Assembly (NCBI GenBank): GCA_903879715.1 | Contig: CAIRMR010000148.1 | Location: 1-64,000 of the forward strand | Length of the DNA: 64,000 bases | DNA from: an uncultured Bacteroidales bacterium | Lineage (GTDB): Bacteria > Bacteroidota > Bacteroidia > Bacteroidales > UBA4417 | Direction: 5' to 3' | Part shown: one piece after another, positions 37,169 to 46,874 of the stretch | How positions within the stretch are numbered: the first letter of the stretch is position 1 | Layout: the number at the start of each line of letters is the position of its first letter | Translations under genes and position numbers: made by a program | The notes under the pieces: generated by a model | The model's input: only the letters and a program-made list of their open reading frames with translations | What the model was told of the DNA's origin: nothing | Database searches by the model: none

Positions 37169-38080
37169 TTAAGGTTTTCGTATCCGTAAGGAAAGCAAAA
37201 TACTTACGGCTATTGTGGTGGCAATAAATACCAGCGACCATTCGATCGGTATTTTATAAACATCGATAAGGAGCATTTTTATTCCAACAAAAACCAAAAC
37301 TACTGCAAGCCCGTAACTTAGCAGCCAAAAGCGATGTACTACACCGGCCAATGCAAAATAGAGCGATCGTAATCCCATAATTGCAAACACATTTGAAGTA
37401 TAAACAATAAACTGGTCTTGCGTTATTGCTAAAATAGCAGGTATGCTATCTACTGCAAAAATAAGGTCAGTTGTTTCTATAAGAATTAAAACCAAAAATA
37501 AAGGTGTTGCAAATCGTTTACCATCAAGTTTTACAAAAAAGTTATCTTCCTGCAAATGAGGTGTTACCGGCATAATCTTTTTAAATACCCTGATTAACGG
37601 ATTTTTATCAGGTTCTATCGTTGCATTAGTATGGTAAAACATTTTATAGCCTGTATAAATCAATAATGCTCCAAAAATATAGATGGTAAAATGAAATTTC
37701 TCGATGAGTGCAATCCCGGCAAATATGAAAATCACACGCATGATCAGTGCACCTAAAATACCCCAGAACAAAACTTTGTGCTGATATTTTGAAGGAATCT
37801 GGAAATAGCTGAAAATCATTATAAATACAAAGATATTATCTGTGCTTAGGGCCTTTTCCACTAAATATCCGGTAAAAAACTCCAGAGCCTGCTGCTGACC
37901 TCTCCAATAAAAAATTATTGTATTAAAAACCATGGCAAGGAAAATCCAAACGAAAGTCCATGTTAACGCTTCCTTTACGGAAACTTCGTGCGCCTTCCTG
38001 TGAAAAACGCCCAAATCAAGGGCCAGCATGAGTAATACAAAAGCATTGAAAAGTATCCAAAATAATATTGGTGTGTCCAT
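37169..38080 (-). CDS. TerC/Alx family membrane protein
   Basis: A 303-aa inner-membrane protein with about 8-9 helices and the two acidic family motifs EKALSTDNIFVF (about 75-86) and ETTDLIFAVDSIPAI (about 202-216). Alx/TerC proteins are linked to Mn2+ export or metal loading of exported proteins (established for some members). It begins a run of co-directional genes that includes the pyruvate kinase gene 12 bp downstream. No yybP-ykoY riboswitch is obvious in the 52 bp upstream. Confidence 0.93.
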   Translation of the reverse strand: MDTPILFWILFNAFVLLMLALDLGVFHRKAHEVSVKEALTWTFVWIFLAMVFNTIIFYWRGQQQALEFFTGYLVEKALSTDNIFVFIMIFSYFQIPSKYQHKVLFWGILGALIMRVIFIFAGIALIEKFHFTIYIFGALLIYTGYKMFYHTNATIEPDKNPLIRVFKKIMPVTPHLQEDNFFVKLDGKRFATPLFLVLILIETTDLIFAVDSIPAILAITQDQFIVYTSNVFAIMGLRSLYFALAGVVHRFWLLSYGLAVVLVFVGIKMLLIDVYKIPIEWSLVFIATTIAVSILLSLRIRKP

Positions 38081-38132
38081 TATTTCTATTTTTAAGCAAT
38101 CAATGTATATAATTGTGTTTTTGTTGGTTTTT

Positions 38133-38879
38133 TTATTTGAAAGTATAGGTTATGCCTACAGAAGCATAATGGAACAAAGCAAAATTATAGACTTCATCAT
38201 TATCAGCGCCGCCTTCGAGAATACGATAACCTGCCCGTATTCTGAAGTTGTCGGAGAGATTATATGTTGCAGCAATGAGAACATCTTCGGCTCTCCCCTG
38301 GGGAGCGGCAAGTGCATCGCCATCCAGAAGCAGTCCAAACTTATCATCAACCTTCCACAAAAGCCTGAAATTAATAATAGGTACAAATCCTACGTTTGTT
38401 TTTTTTGAACTTAATCCAGCAGAGGAAAGCGCAATTTCAGCATCCCTGATTTTTGCAGTAAGTCCTAACCCAAACTCAAACCTTGGTTTTAGCACAATAT
38501 CGTACCGGTATGTTAGCCTGTACGAATTGAATTTATAGGTGCCCACAAGTTCAGTATTGGCTGGAAATACAACACCTTCGAAGAAAATATCATTTGGCAC
38601 ACTGCCTTCAGATTTAGTTTCGAGAGGAGCATATAATAACGAAAGTGTATGATGCGATTTTATAGTGTAATTCAATCTTAACCGGTAGAAAAACTCTGCT
38701 TCAGGAATCAGATCATCCTTTAATGAAAAGAGTGTCCCCTCATCGCCGGGGATACGAACATCATTATAACCTGTAAACACAAGGCCGGATTCCAGATCAA
38801 TAAGAGCCTGAGCTTTTAGGGCGGTTGCCCAAAATAAGAGTATAAGAATTATCAAGGTTGATGAAAAATTTTTTTTCAT
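38133..38879 (-). CDS. Putative outer-membrane beta-barrel protein
   Basis: A 248-aa protein with a signal peptide (about residues 1-23, ending ALKAQ) followed by regularly alternating beta strands and a terminal aromatic-containing strand (YASVGITYTFK). I cannot assign a ligand. It is 52 bp upstream of, and co-directional with, the TerC gene, so it could start the transcript that runs through TerC, pyruvate kinase and the alarmone synthetase. CAAATTTA at 38945-38952 reads TAAATTTG on this strand, a possible -7 box. Confidence 0.7.
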   Translation of the reverse strand: MKKNFSSTLIILILLFWATALKAQALIDLESGLVFTGYNDVRIPGDEGTLFSLKDDLIPEAEFFYRLRLNYTIKSHHTLSLLYAPLETKSEGSVPNDIFFEGVVFPANTELVGTYKFNSYRLTYRYDIVLKPRFEFGLGLTAKIRDAEIALSSAGLSSKKTNVGFVPIINFRLLWKVDDKFGLLLDGDALAAPQGRAEDVLIAATYNLSDNFRIRAGYRILEGGADNDEVYNFALFHYASVGITYTFK

Positions 38880-39053
38880 TTAGTTCAAATTAGCGCTGTT
38901 ACTGTTATAAACAATATTAACAGGTTTCAGTACTCTTGATCTTTCAAATTTAAGGAATTTTAACATATAAATATTCCCTTCACTCTGAACATAAGGTTTA
39001 TTGTTATGTTTAACTTATAATAAAAAACGTTAAACAATTTAAAGCAATAAACT

Positions 39054-39560
39054 ATGAAAAATTTATTTGTAATTATGATTGCTCTTGTTATTTCAACGAG
39101 TGCTTTCAGTCAGAAAAAAGATGTTGTGGATATTGCTATCGGATCAGCTGATCACTCAACATTGGTAGCCGCTATTAAAGCAGCTGATTTAGTAGCAACG
39201 TTAAAAGGTGCAGGCCCATTTACTGTTTTTGCGCCAACAAATGCTGCCTTTGACAAACTTCCTGCCGGCACGGTTGAGAGTTTGCTGAAACCGGAAAACA
39301 AAGCCCAACTCTCGAAAATCCTAACCTATCATGTTGTAAGCGGAAATCTTGATGCCGCCGCAGTGATTGCAGCCATTAAAAAAGAGAAAGGGAAAGTTAC
39401 ATTAACCACAGTAAGTGGTGGAAAGCTGACTGCCTCTTTGGATAAAGGAAAAGTAAAACTCACTGATGAATCCGGTAACTCTGCTTATGTTACAGCAACT
39501 GACCTTAAAGGCAGCAATGGAGTTATTCACGTAATCGATGGAGTGCTTCTTCCTAAATAA
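39054..39560 (+). CDS. Secreted fasciclin (FAS1) domain protein
   Basis: A 168-aa protein with a signal peptide (residues 1-19, ending AFSQ) and one complete FAS1 domain: DHSTLVAAIKAADLVATLKG, the H1 motif GPFTVFAPTNAAFDKLP, ILTYHVVSG and the closing SNGVIHVIDGVLLP. FAS1 domains mediate adhesion in secreted proteins. No anchor or sorting tail, so it is probably periplasmic or released. A strong terminator follows. Confidence 0.94.
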   Translation: MKNLFVIMIALVISTSAFSQKKDVVDIAIGSADHSTLVAAIKAADLVATLKGAGPFTVFAPTNAAFDKLPAGTVESLLKPENKAQLSKILTYHVVSGNLDAAAVIAAIKKEKGKVTLTTVSGGKLTASLDKGKVKLTDESGNSAYVTATDLKGSNGVIHVIDGVLLPK

Positions 39561-39589
39561 ATAAACCGGATTTTATTTTGATTGTAAGT

Positions 39590-39617
39590 CTCTCTGGCTT
39601 TTCCAGAGAGTCTTTTT
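39590..39617 (+). terminator. Rho-independent terminator after the fasciclin gene
   Basis: 8-bp stem CTCTCTGG (39590-39597) / CCAGAGAG (39603-39610), followed by TCTTTTT. Confidence 0.85.
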
Positions 39618-39680
39618 ATGCCTCTGCTATTTACAATTATGCCTTTCAGTGATAGAACTTCAGATCAGGTAAAAGTATCT

Positions 39681-39697
39681 AGGGTCTGCTGAAAAAC
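39681..39697. repeat. IS-end-like motif, second copy
   Basis: AGGGTCTGCTGAAAAAC; see 33417-33433. No transposase nearby. Confidence 0.35.
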
Positions 39698-39822
39698 TCA
39701 AGCTGCAATTTTCAATTTCCATTTCCAAAGAGTAGACATTACATTACAGGATTGGCCGAGATATGAAAGAAGCTCATCTGCATAATTGTTGTTCTACTGT
39801 TGTAACTTGTTAATTCGTTTAA

Positions 39823-39960
39823 AGCATTGACAAACATGTATATGTCACAGATTGCGCAGATTACGCAGACAAATATTCATTAGATTATGATCGAATTTCA
39901 TTTTAAAAACTGCTGAAAGCTGATTCAATCAGTGTAATCGGCGTAATCTGTGGCTAAAAT
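39823..39960. repeat. Dispersed palindromic intergenic repeat, copy 2
   Basis: Matches 5371-5508 over its full length with scattered differences, including the shared core TTTTAAAAACTGCTGAAA and the closing GCGTAATCTGTGGCTAAAAT. Confidence 0.75.
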
Positions 39961-39992
39961 GCCTATTGATCAGACCGATCAGTTAAAAGCTG

Positions 39993-41561
39993 TTAATTCT
40001 TTATTCTATGTAAATCCAGGTCCTGGAAATCAAAGCTGAAATCAATATTTGGTGAAATCCCTTTCATCTTTATGCTTTGAGCTTTACCTTCTTCATCCAG
40101 GCTGAAAATGGCAAAAGCATCAGCATTCATATCCTGGTATTCCCATTTTATGGCAAAGGAATTTGCTTTGTAAAAACTCATTGGGCCGTTGAGTTTTGGT
40201 GACCGGTACGACCTGAACCAAAGCTGGTTATTTTTAATTGATACCTCAACTTTGCCAAACCATTTATCTTCATAAATACCAACATAATTACGCGTTTCAA
40301 CAGGGATTTTACTTGCTGCTGCAACAGTTTTCCAAACAGCAGTGGTTACTGAATCAGCAGCTTTATTGCCAGCTTCCATGCGCGAGTAGTATTTGTCAAT
40401 CCAATTGTAATCATCCAGGCCTAAATAGCTGTCAACAATTGTTTGCGAAACAGCTGAGAATAAAGCGCCGCCACCGGATTCTGTATTTGTCAGCACCACT
40501 ACTCCCAGGTTTAAATCCGGGATCATTATCGTTTTTGAAAGCATTCCCGGTAATCCACCAGTATGATTCACATTCAGATAACCTTTTGTATCGCTCAAAA
40601 ACCAACCTAATCCATATCCGGCAAAATGAGAGTTATACCGTGGATTTGGATTTGCATCGGTAATAGTATGTAATTTCCACATTTCATGCTGGCTGGATTC
40701 TGAGAAGAGCCGGTTTTCAAGAGTTTTGCCGTATTTACCTTTATTCAGATGGACCAGCATCCAGTTACTCAGATCATCCACGTTCGATACAATCCCGCCG
40801 GCAGCACCGTTCACCATTTCCTGGTACACGGGAATGGTTCTGATTGTTCCTGTTCCGGTCGAATGAGGTATCGCAAGGTTTCTCCTGTCGTTCATCTGCG
40901 ATAAGGAACTGTACGTATTATCCATTTGCAGAGGCAGGAGAATGCGTGTTTTCACAAATTCTTCCCAGCTTATGCCACTGACTCTTTTAATGACTTCGCC
41001 AGCCACCAGGTAAAGCAGGTTATTATAGTCGAATTTTGTCCGGAATGCCGAGACCGGTTCGAAATACTGGAAATTTGAAAGTATGTCTTTCATCGTAAAA
41101 TCTGATCCGTCAGGGAAAAACATCAGGTCGCCGGCACCCAGCCCAAGACCGCTTCGGTGTGTTAACAAATCCTCGATCAGGAAATTATTGGTAACATATT
41201 CGTTGTACATGGTAAATTCGGGAATATATTTTTTCACCTTATCTTTCCACGAAAGTTTCCCTTCCTCAACCAGTATAGTCATAGCCGTGGTTGTAAAAGC
41301 CTTGCTGTTCGAGGCAATTTCAAAATTGGTATTCTGATCTACTTTCTGCTTGGTATCGACCGATTTTAGCCCATAGCCTTTTTCGTGTACGATACTTCCG
41401 TCTTTTACAATGGCAACGGCAACACCGGCTACGTTAAATTTCGACATAGCTTTTTCTACAAGCTGATCCACTTGGGCGGAGGTAATCTGGGCATTAGTAT
41501 AACTACTTACCCCGATGGTGAATATGGCCAGGAATAGCATTGAAAATATAGCTTTATTCAT
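39993..41561 (-). CDS. Secreted serine hydrolase, beta-lactamase/class C family
   Basis: A 522-aa protein with a signal peptide (residues 1-25, ending TNAQ). The penicillin-recognising fold shows SxxK as SNSK (Ser84, Lys87), YNN in FDYNNLLYL, and HTGG in place of KTG. The last ~110 residues form an extra beta-barrel (YVGIYEDKWFGKVEVSIKNN ...) like the DUF3471 domain often found at this end. Members include D-aminopeptidases, esterases and penicillin-binding-like proteins, so beta-lactamase activity should not be assumed. Co-directional with the GH5 gene 39 bp upstream. Confidence 0.9.
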   Translation of the reverse strand: MNKAIFSMLFLAIFTIGVSSYTNAQITSAQVDQLVEKAMSKFNVAGVAVAIVKDGSIVHEKGYGLKSVDTKQKVDQNTNFEIASNSKAFTTTAMTILVEEGKLSWKDKVKKYIPEFTMYNEYVTNNFLIEDLLTHRSGLGLGAGDLMFFPDGSDFTMKDILSNFQYFEPVSAFRTKFDYNNLLYLVAGEVIKRVSGISWEEFVKTRILLPLQMDNTYSSLSQMNDRRNLAIPHSTGTGTIRTIPVYQEMVNGAAGGIVSNVDDLSNWMLVHLNKGKYGKTLENRLFSESSQHEMWKLHTITDANPNPRYNSHFAGYGLGWFLSDTKGYLNVNHTGGLPGMLSKTIMIPDLNLGVVVLTNTESGGGALFSAVSQTIVDSYLGLDDYNWIDKYYSRMEAGNKAADSVTTAVWKTVAAASKIPVETRNYVGIYEDKWFGKVEVSIKNNQLWFRSYRSPKLNGPMSFYKANSFAIKWEYQDMNADAFAIFSLDEEGKAQSIKMKGISPNIDFSFDFQDLDLHRIKN

Positions 41562-41600
41562 AGTGTTGAGTTTAAATCTGTGTGTATAATTTTTATTTTG

Positions 41601-43577
41601 TTATTTGCTTTGCTTAATCAACTTTACATTTTTCGAAGTGTTGTTTGTTGACAGTCGGCAGATATAAATTCCTTCAGGAACTTTGTTTCCTTTATCATCA
41701 TTTCCATCCCACAGAATCGTAAAAGCTCCTTCAGGAAGGGTTTTGTTTATGATGTCCTTAATTTTCTGCCCGCTAATACTATACACCGAAATCCTTGTAG
41801 GCCCGCTTTTTGGTAAATAACAGGAAACTGTTGTTGAACCTTTCATAGGATTTGGCATTAGTGTCAGTCCTGGAGAATTACCGGAAACGGATTTGGGTTT
41901 TATCCCTAGAGTTCCTGCTTCAACCACGGTTGCTGTGTCCTGATCGATAATCATAATATTGTCGAACCATATTTCTTTCCCATCAAGGGAACCATATTCA
42001 GAAACTATTTCGAGCCGGTCGATGGCCGACCAGTCAAATTTGCCTGTTGGTGTGTACCAGGTATTATTATCCCAGGACCCATGCTCTGTAAATCGGGTTA
42101 AAGGAATATGCAGATGGTGCCAGCGTTTATCCCAGCCTGATGTTGCGTCACTGATTGTGGTCCGCATTCTCCAGGGATGGTCAAGCGGATCTGAGGTTTT
42201 TGTATCCATGAAACGGATATCAAACTTTATTCCGGTAGTATTTCCCCTTACAATCATATCAAAAGCATAACCCGAACTCACAAGTTTGGATAAATCCTTA
42301 TTGGGTACAAAATCAAGAGTAACTGCAGTATATTGCGGACCTCCTGACCAATAAAGGCAATAATGGTCATTATTAGGAATCAGATCCGAATAATAATTGA
42401 TGGTTCCTGAAGAATAGCTTGCATCCAGAATTCCCTGTCCTACATAATCATCGTAAATTCTGAAACCCACACTATCTGCCTTTATCACAGTTGGATGTTG
42501 CTCCGGAACAGTAAAATCAAGTGCATTAAGCAGGGAAACATTTAAATCAGATTCAAACAATTCAGTTGATCCTTTCTTAAAAAGCCCGAATCCTCCTTTG
42601 TAATCCCAGATTGTCCACGGAATAGATTTTAATTCAAGATAATCTTTTACCGTCTGATACCAGAAGGCTCTGTCTACGGTATCGCTGTTGGGAATATAAA
42701 CGCCAAATTCACCGCAGAAAATATTTACATTACGCGCATTTTTAAAATTAACAGCAATATCAATCAGCGATTTTACTTTTGCGACAGTTCCATCCACATA
42801 ATAGTTGTTCAGGCTGCTTTGTATCCACGTTCCGACAAGCGAAGGAGGGCATACCGGCATTTCAGCCTGGGAATAAGGGAAAGGTACTCCCGAAAGCGGC
42901 ACCATCGAAGGCGTTGACCAGCTGGCACCCTGATGCGTAAACAGGAATGGATCGTAAAAATGGAAAGTATAAATCAGGTTTTGGTCCGCATAAACAGGCA
43001 TCTGGGCGAGATCGTTATAGCCGTTGTATCCTGATGGCCCGACAATTATTGTATGTTTGGTGTCCTTGCTGCGGATGGCATCGATTGTTTGTTGCTGAAT
43101 GCTTCCCCAAAGCTGGTTTGTAATACCGTGAGGTTCGTTCAAAACTTCGTAAATAATATAATTTGACCTGTCCTTATAATGTTCAGCCAGTTGCGGCCAT
43201 ACTTTGGTAAGGATCTGGCCAATATCGGGGCTTGTGTTCACTGCAGGGTCAAACGAATGATTGTCAATTAAAAGATAAAGATTAAGTTCTTCGGCCCAGT
43301 TCACTGCCGAATCAAGGAATGAAATGAAAAGCGGATCAATAATATAATCCGGGGTACCTGAAGTCATTCCATGCAGGTTTATAGGCAGACGTATCACATC
43401 ACACCCCAGGCTTTTAATATCTGTAAAATCTTTTTTCGTATACTTCCGGAACTGAATTTTAGTAGCATTGTCGGCTTCAAACCATTGGGTAAGATTCACT
43501 CCACGATGAAAAGGAACCTGTGCCTGGCTTAACTGGATGAAGATAAAAAACAGGGGAATGAGGATTAGTTTTTTCAT
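41601..43577 (-). CDS. Secreted GH5 family glycanase with type IX sorting tail
   Basis: A 658-aa protein with a signal peptide (residues 1-20, LSQAQ). The GH5 TIM barrel spans about 22-350 with acid/base Glu148 (EVLNEPHG) and nucleophile Glu290 (IFCGEFGVY). Residues about 365-555 are a beta-sandwich module (RIYDDYVGQGILDASYSSG ... EIWFDNIMI) resembling carbohydrate-binding or CIA30-like domains. The C-terminus has MPNPMKGSTTVSC and a FlgD-like TILWDGNDDKGNKVPEGIY segment ending KLIKQ, a type IX sorting domain. It should cleave beta-glucan, mannan or a similar polymer at the cell surface; the substrate is not determined. Confidence 0.92.
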   Translation of the reverse strand: MKKLILIPLFFIFIQLSQAQVPFHRGVNLTQWFEADNATKIQFRKYTKKDFTDIKSLGCDVIRLPINLHGMTSGTPDYIIDPLFISFLDSAVNWAEELNLYLLIDNHSFDPAVNTSPDIGQILTKVWPQLAEHYKDRSNYIIYEVLNEPHGITNQLWGSIQQQTIDAIRSKDTKHTIIVGPSGYNGYNDLAQMPVYADQNLIYTFHFYDPFLFTHQGASWSTPSMVPLSGVPFPYSQAEMPVCPPSLVGTWIQSSLNNYYVDGTVAKVKSLIDIAVNFKNARNVNIFCGEFGVYIPNSDTVDRAFWYQTVKDYLELKSIPWTIWDYKGGFGLFKKGSTELFESDLNVSLLNALDFTVPEQHPTVIKADSVGFRIYDDYVGQGILDASYSSGTINYYSDLIPNNDHYCLYWSGGPQYTAVTLDFVPNKDLSKLVSSGYAFDMIVRGNTTGIKFDIRFMDTKTSDPLDHPWRMRTTISDATSGWDKRWHHLHIPLTRFTEHGSWDNNTWYTPTGKFDWSAIDRLEIVSEYGSLDGKEIWFDNIMIIDQDTATVVEAGTLGIKPKSVSGNSPGLTLMPNPMKGSTTVSCYLPKSGPTRISVYSISGQKIKDIINKTLPEGAFTILWDGNDDKGNKVPEGIYICRLSTNNTSKNVKLIKQSK

Positions 43578-43811
43578 TATCAGATTAGTTTAGATAACAG
43601 AATGCTGATATAAAGAATTGATTAACATTGAGTTAAATTATATTTTTCACATTATTTTTAACAGACTGTTGTAAGGTTTACCGGAGTTAAAATTACTTTA
43701 AATTATTGTAGCTACAAGGATTTCAAAAATTTAGAATCGTTACATTCCTGTTTTTAAAAAACCATATCTTTATGAAATATTTGGCTAAGTCATTTCTTTA
43801 AAAAATTAATC

Positions 43812-45164
43812 ATGTCAAACCTTACATCCATGAAATATTTTAAAGGTATCTTCCTGGGCTTGCTATTTTCAGGCCTTTCCTCTGCTGGTTTCGCCCAATC
43901 GAAAATAAATCCCAATGATATCAAAGAAAAAATGCAATGGTTTGCCGATGCCAAGCTCGGTATTTTTATTCACGCCGGCATTTATTCTGTTGATGGAATT
44001 GATGAATCCTGGAGCTTTCATAATAAAAAGATCAGCTATCCTGATTATATGAAACAACTCAAAGGCTTTACGCTGAAAAAATACGATCCTTCCGCATGGG
44101 CCGACCTTATCCGGGAAAGTGGTGCCAGGTACGCTGTAATTACCACCAAGCACCACGATGGAGTTGCCATGTATGATACTAAAATGAACAACCTGAGCAG
44201 TGTGAAAGCCACACCCGCAAAACAGGATATGATAAAACCGTTTTTTGAAGAATTACGGAAACGAGATATTAAATGTGGCGCATATTTTTCTTTGCTCGAC
44301 TGGTCGTACCCCGATTATCCTGGTTTCCTGAGAGATAGTTCAAGGTACAAAATTGAAAATGATTATGAGCGATGGAACAGGTTTCGCCAATTTTTCCAGG
44401 GACAGATAAAGGAAATCAGCGCACAATTGAATCCCGATTTATTTTGGTTCGATGGCGACTGGGAACATAGCGCCGAACAATGGGAATCGGAAAAAGTACG
44501 GAATATGATTTTGACAAACAACGCTAAAGCTATAATAAATGGGCGATTACAGGGGTATGGAGATTACGCAACACCAGAGCAGAATTTCCCTGTAACACGC
44601 CCTAAATTTAATTGGTGGGAGCTTTGTATGACTACTAACGACAACTGGGGTTTCCATCACGATGAAAACTGGAAAACGCCTTACGAAATAATCACTATTT
44701 TTATTGATGCGATTTCGAACGGTGGTAATCTGCTTTTGGATATGGGCCCAAAAGAAGATGGAACTATTCCCGCTGAACAAATAAATGTTTTGAAAGAATT
44801 GGGAGCATGGAATAACAAGAATGGTGAAGCCATTTTTAACACCATAGGAGGAATTCCGCAAGGACATTTTTATGGCCCGACAACGATGTCGAAAGATTCA
44901 ACAACCCTTTACCTGTTTCTGCACGGGCATTCAAGTGGAACCTTTATGATTAAAGGCCTTGTAAATAAAATTGAGGAAATTTCAGTAGTGGGAAGCAATA
45001 CAAAATTATCTTTTAAGGTGGTTGGCAAGATTTCCTGGAGCCCTGTTCCCGGCCTTGTATATTTTGATGTCCCCGAAAATGTATTGGATAAATATGTTAC
45101 TGTAGTGAAGCTGAAATTAGATAAGCCTGTGAAGCTTTATCGGGGACAGGGGGGATTTGACTAA
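43812..45164 (+). CDS. Alpha-L-fucosidase-like glycoside hydrolase (GH29)
   Basis: A 450-aa exported enzyme; the signal peptide is best read from the second Met (43830, MKYFKGIFLGLLFSGLSSAG). GH29 features: LGIFIHAGIYSV, the HH pair at 114-115 in TTKHHDGVAMYDT, GAYFSLLDWSYPDYP, and the catalytic nucleophile Asp214 in FWFDGDWEHS. The C-terminal ~85 residues make a beta-sandwich. Hydrolyses terminal alpha-L-fucosides by a retaining mechanism. Forms a pair with the next gene, 83 bp downstream. Divergent from the GH5 gene. Confidence 0.92.
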   Translation: MSNLTSMKYFKGIFLGLLFSGLSSAGFAQSKINPNDIKEKMQWFADAKLGIFIHAGIYSVDGIDESWSFHNKKISYPDYMKQLKGFTLKKYDPSAWADLIRESGARYAVITTKHHDGVAMYDTKMNNLSSVKATPAKQDMIKPFFEELRKRDIKCGAYFSLLDWSYPDYPGFLRDSSRYKIENDYERWNRFRQFFQGQIKEISAQLNPDLFWFDGDWEHSAEQWESEKVRNMILTNNAKAIINGRLQGYGDYATPEQNFPVTRPKFNWWELCMTTNDNWGFHHDENWKTPYEIITIFIDAISNGGNLLLDMGPKEDGTIPAEQINVLKELGAWNNKNGEAIFNTIGGIPQGHFYGPTTMSKDSTTLYLFLHGHSSGTFMIKGLVNKIEEISVVGSNTKLSFKVVGKISWSPVPGLVYFDVPENVLDKYVTVVKLKLDKPVKLYRGQGGFD

Positions 45165-45247
45165 AAAAAATCACGATACTAATAAAAGCGTTTCATTCCT
45201 GCAGCGGCACTTCTGAATATCATTCAAAATATTGATCTGCGAAAATT

Positions 45248-46687
45248 ATGTCAAAACTGTTCTTATTGATTTTAGCATTTACAGCACTTTGCACCTTTGC
45301 TCAAAAAACCGCGCCTTTTCCTGTTGGTCCTGTCCCCACTGAGCGTCAGCTTGCCTGGCACGAAATGGAACAATATGCTTTCGTTCATTTTACCACTAAC
45401 ACTTTTACAGATAAGGAATGGGGTTATGGCGACGAAAGCGAACTTGTGTTCAATCCAACCGCTTTTAAGGCGGAGCAATGGGTAAAGACGCTGAAAGCTG
45501 CCGGACTGAAAGCGCTGATACTCACCTGCAAACATCATGATGGTTTCTGCCTTTGGCCCAGCAAGTATACAGAACATTCGGTTAAGAATAGTTTATATAT
45601 GAATGGGAAAGGCGATATAGTGAAGGAAGTGTCAGCTGCCTGTCAAAAATATGAGCTTAAATTCGGGGTGTACCTCTCTCCCTGGGACCGAAACCATACT
45701 TCGTATGGAACTGCTGAGTATCTTGATTATTATCGTAACCAATTGACAGAATTATTTACCAACTATGGCCCGGTTTTCGAAATGTGGTTCGACGGAGCCA
45801 ACGGCGGAGATGGGTACTATGGAGGAAAGCGTGAAAAAAGGAACATAAATGCTTCAACTTATTATCAGTGGCCGGTTACACTTGGTCTGGTGCGTGAAAT
45901 GCAAGCCGGGGTATTGTTTTTCAGCGATGCCGGTCCTGATATCCGATGGTGTGGCAATGAATCGGGTTACGCTGGCGCAACCAACTGGTGTACCATAAGC
46001 GTTGACACATTATATGCGGGAAAAAGCGGAATAGAAAAACTATTGAATTCAGGTGATGAAAACGGGAATAAATGGATCCCTGCCGAAGTAGATGTCTCAA
46101 TAAGACCGGGGTGGTTTTATCATGCGAGGGAAGATACTATGGTTAGGACAGCTGAAAATCTTTTTGATATTTACCTTAGATCGGTTGGGCGAGGATCAAA
46201 CCTTTTGCTCAATATTCCCCCTGACCGCCGCGGGCTTTTCAACGAAGTTGATTCCATATCACTCATGCAATGGAAAAAATTGCTTGACGATGCTTTTTCT
46301 GTTAACCTGGCGTTCAAATCCACAGTAATTGCAACCACGCATCGGGGTAATTCTCCGGAATTTTCGGCAAAAAACCTGGTTGACGGGAATAAGGAAACTT
46401 ACTGGGCAACCGACGATAACACCAAAACCGCTGCCATCGAAATTGACCTTGGCAATAAAAAAAATGTTAAATACATTATTATACAGGAATATATAAAGCT
46501 GGGTCAACGTGTTAAATCATTTTCAATGGAAGTATGGAACACGAATAAATGGCAATTGGTGGCAAATGAAACTACAATAGGTTATAAGCGGATTATAAAA
46601 ATTGACCCGGTCTGCACTGAGAAAATCCGTATTCAGATTACGGATTCCAAAGCTTGCCCGGTGATTTCGAATATTGAAGTGTATTAA
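45248..46687 (+). CDS. Alpha-L-fucosidase (GH29) with C-terminal F5/8-type domain
   Basis: A 479-aa exported enzyme with a signal peptide (residues 1-19, CTFAQ). The GH29 barrel shows YAFVHFTTNTFTDKEWG, LTCKHHDGFCLW (HH at 96-97), GVYLSPWDRNH and nucleophile Asp182 in EMWFDGANGG. From about residue 345 a coagulation factor 5/8 C-type sugar-binding domain follows (NLVDGNKETYWATDD ... IEIDLGNKKNVKYIIIQE ... IRIQITDSK). It differs clearly in sequence from the previous gene, so the two probably split linkages or substrates between them, as subfamilies A and B of GH29 do. Confidence 0.94.
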   Translation: MSKLFLLILAFTALCTFAQKTAPFPVGPVPTERQLAWHEMEQYAFVHFTTNTFTDKEWGYGDESELVFNPTAFKAEQWVKTLKAAGLKALILTCKHHDGFCLWPSKYTEHSVKNSLYMNGKGDIVKEVSAACQKYELKFGVYLSPWDRNHTSYGTAEYLDYYRNQLTELFTNYGPVFEMWFDGANGGDGYYGGKREKRNINASTYYQWPVTLGLVREMQAGVLFFSDAGPDIRWCGNESGYAGATNWCTISVDTLYAGKSGIEKLLNSGDENGNKWIPAEVDVSIRPGWFYHAREDTMVRTAENLFDIYLRSVGRGSNLLLNIPPDRRGLFNEVDSISLMQWKKLLDDAFSVNLAFKSTVIATTHRGNSPEFSAKNLVDGNKETYWATDDNTKTAAIEIDLGNKKNVKYIIIQEYIKLGQRVKSFSMEVWNTNKWQLVANETTIGYKRIIKIDPVCTEKIRIQITDSKACPVISNIEVY

Positions 46688-46874
46688 TTCTATAATAAAG
46701 ATTATTAATACGGGTGCCGGAAATTTTCTTTCTGCAGCCAATGATTTCAAAATTTAATACTATGAGAAGTGAACAAACGAACCTGAAACCAGGTAAATTC
46801 TAAACTTTTATTTAAAAAGTTAAACAAAAACAGATATCACATGTTATTATCTGGCTAATGCACAATAACATATA

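Larger units (their letters stand above)
39618..39992. other. Intergenic region, 375 bp
   Basis: Between convergent genes. It contains the IS-end-like motif at 39681-39697 and the second dispersed palindromic repeat at 39823-39960. No coding sequence supported. Confidence 0.6.
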
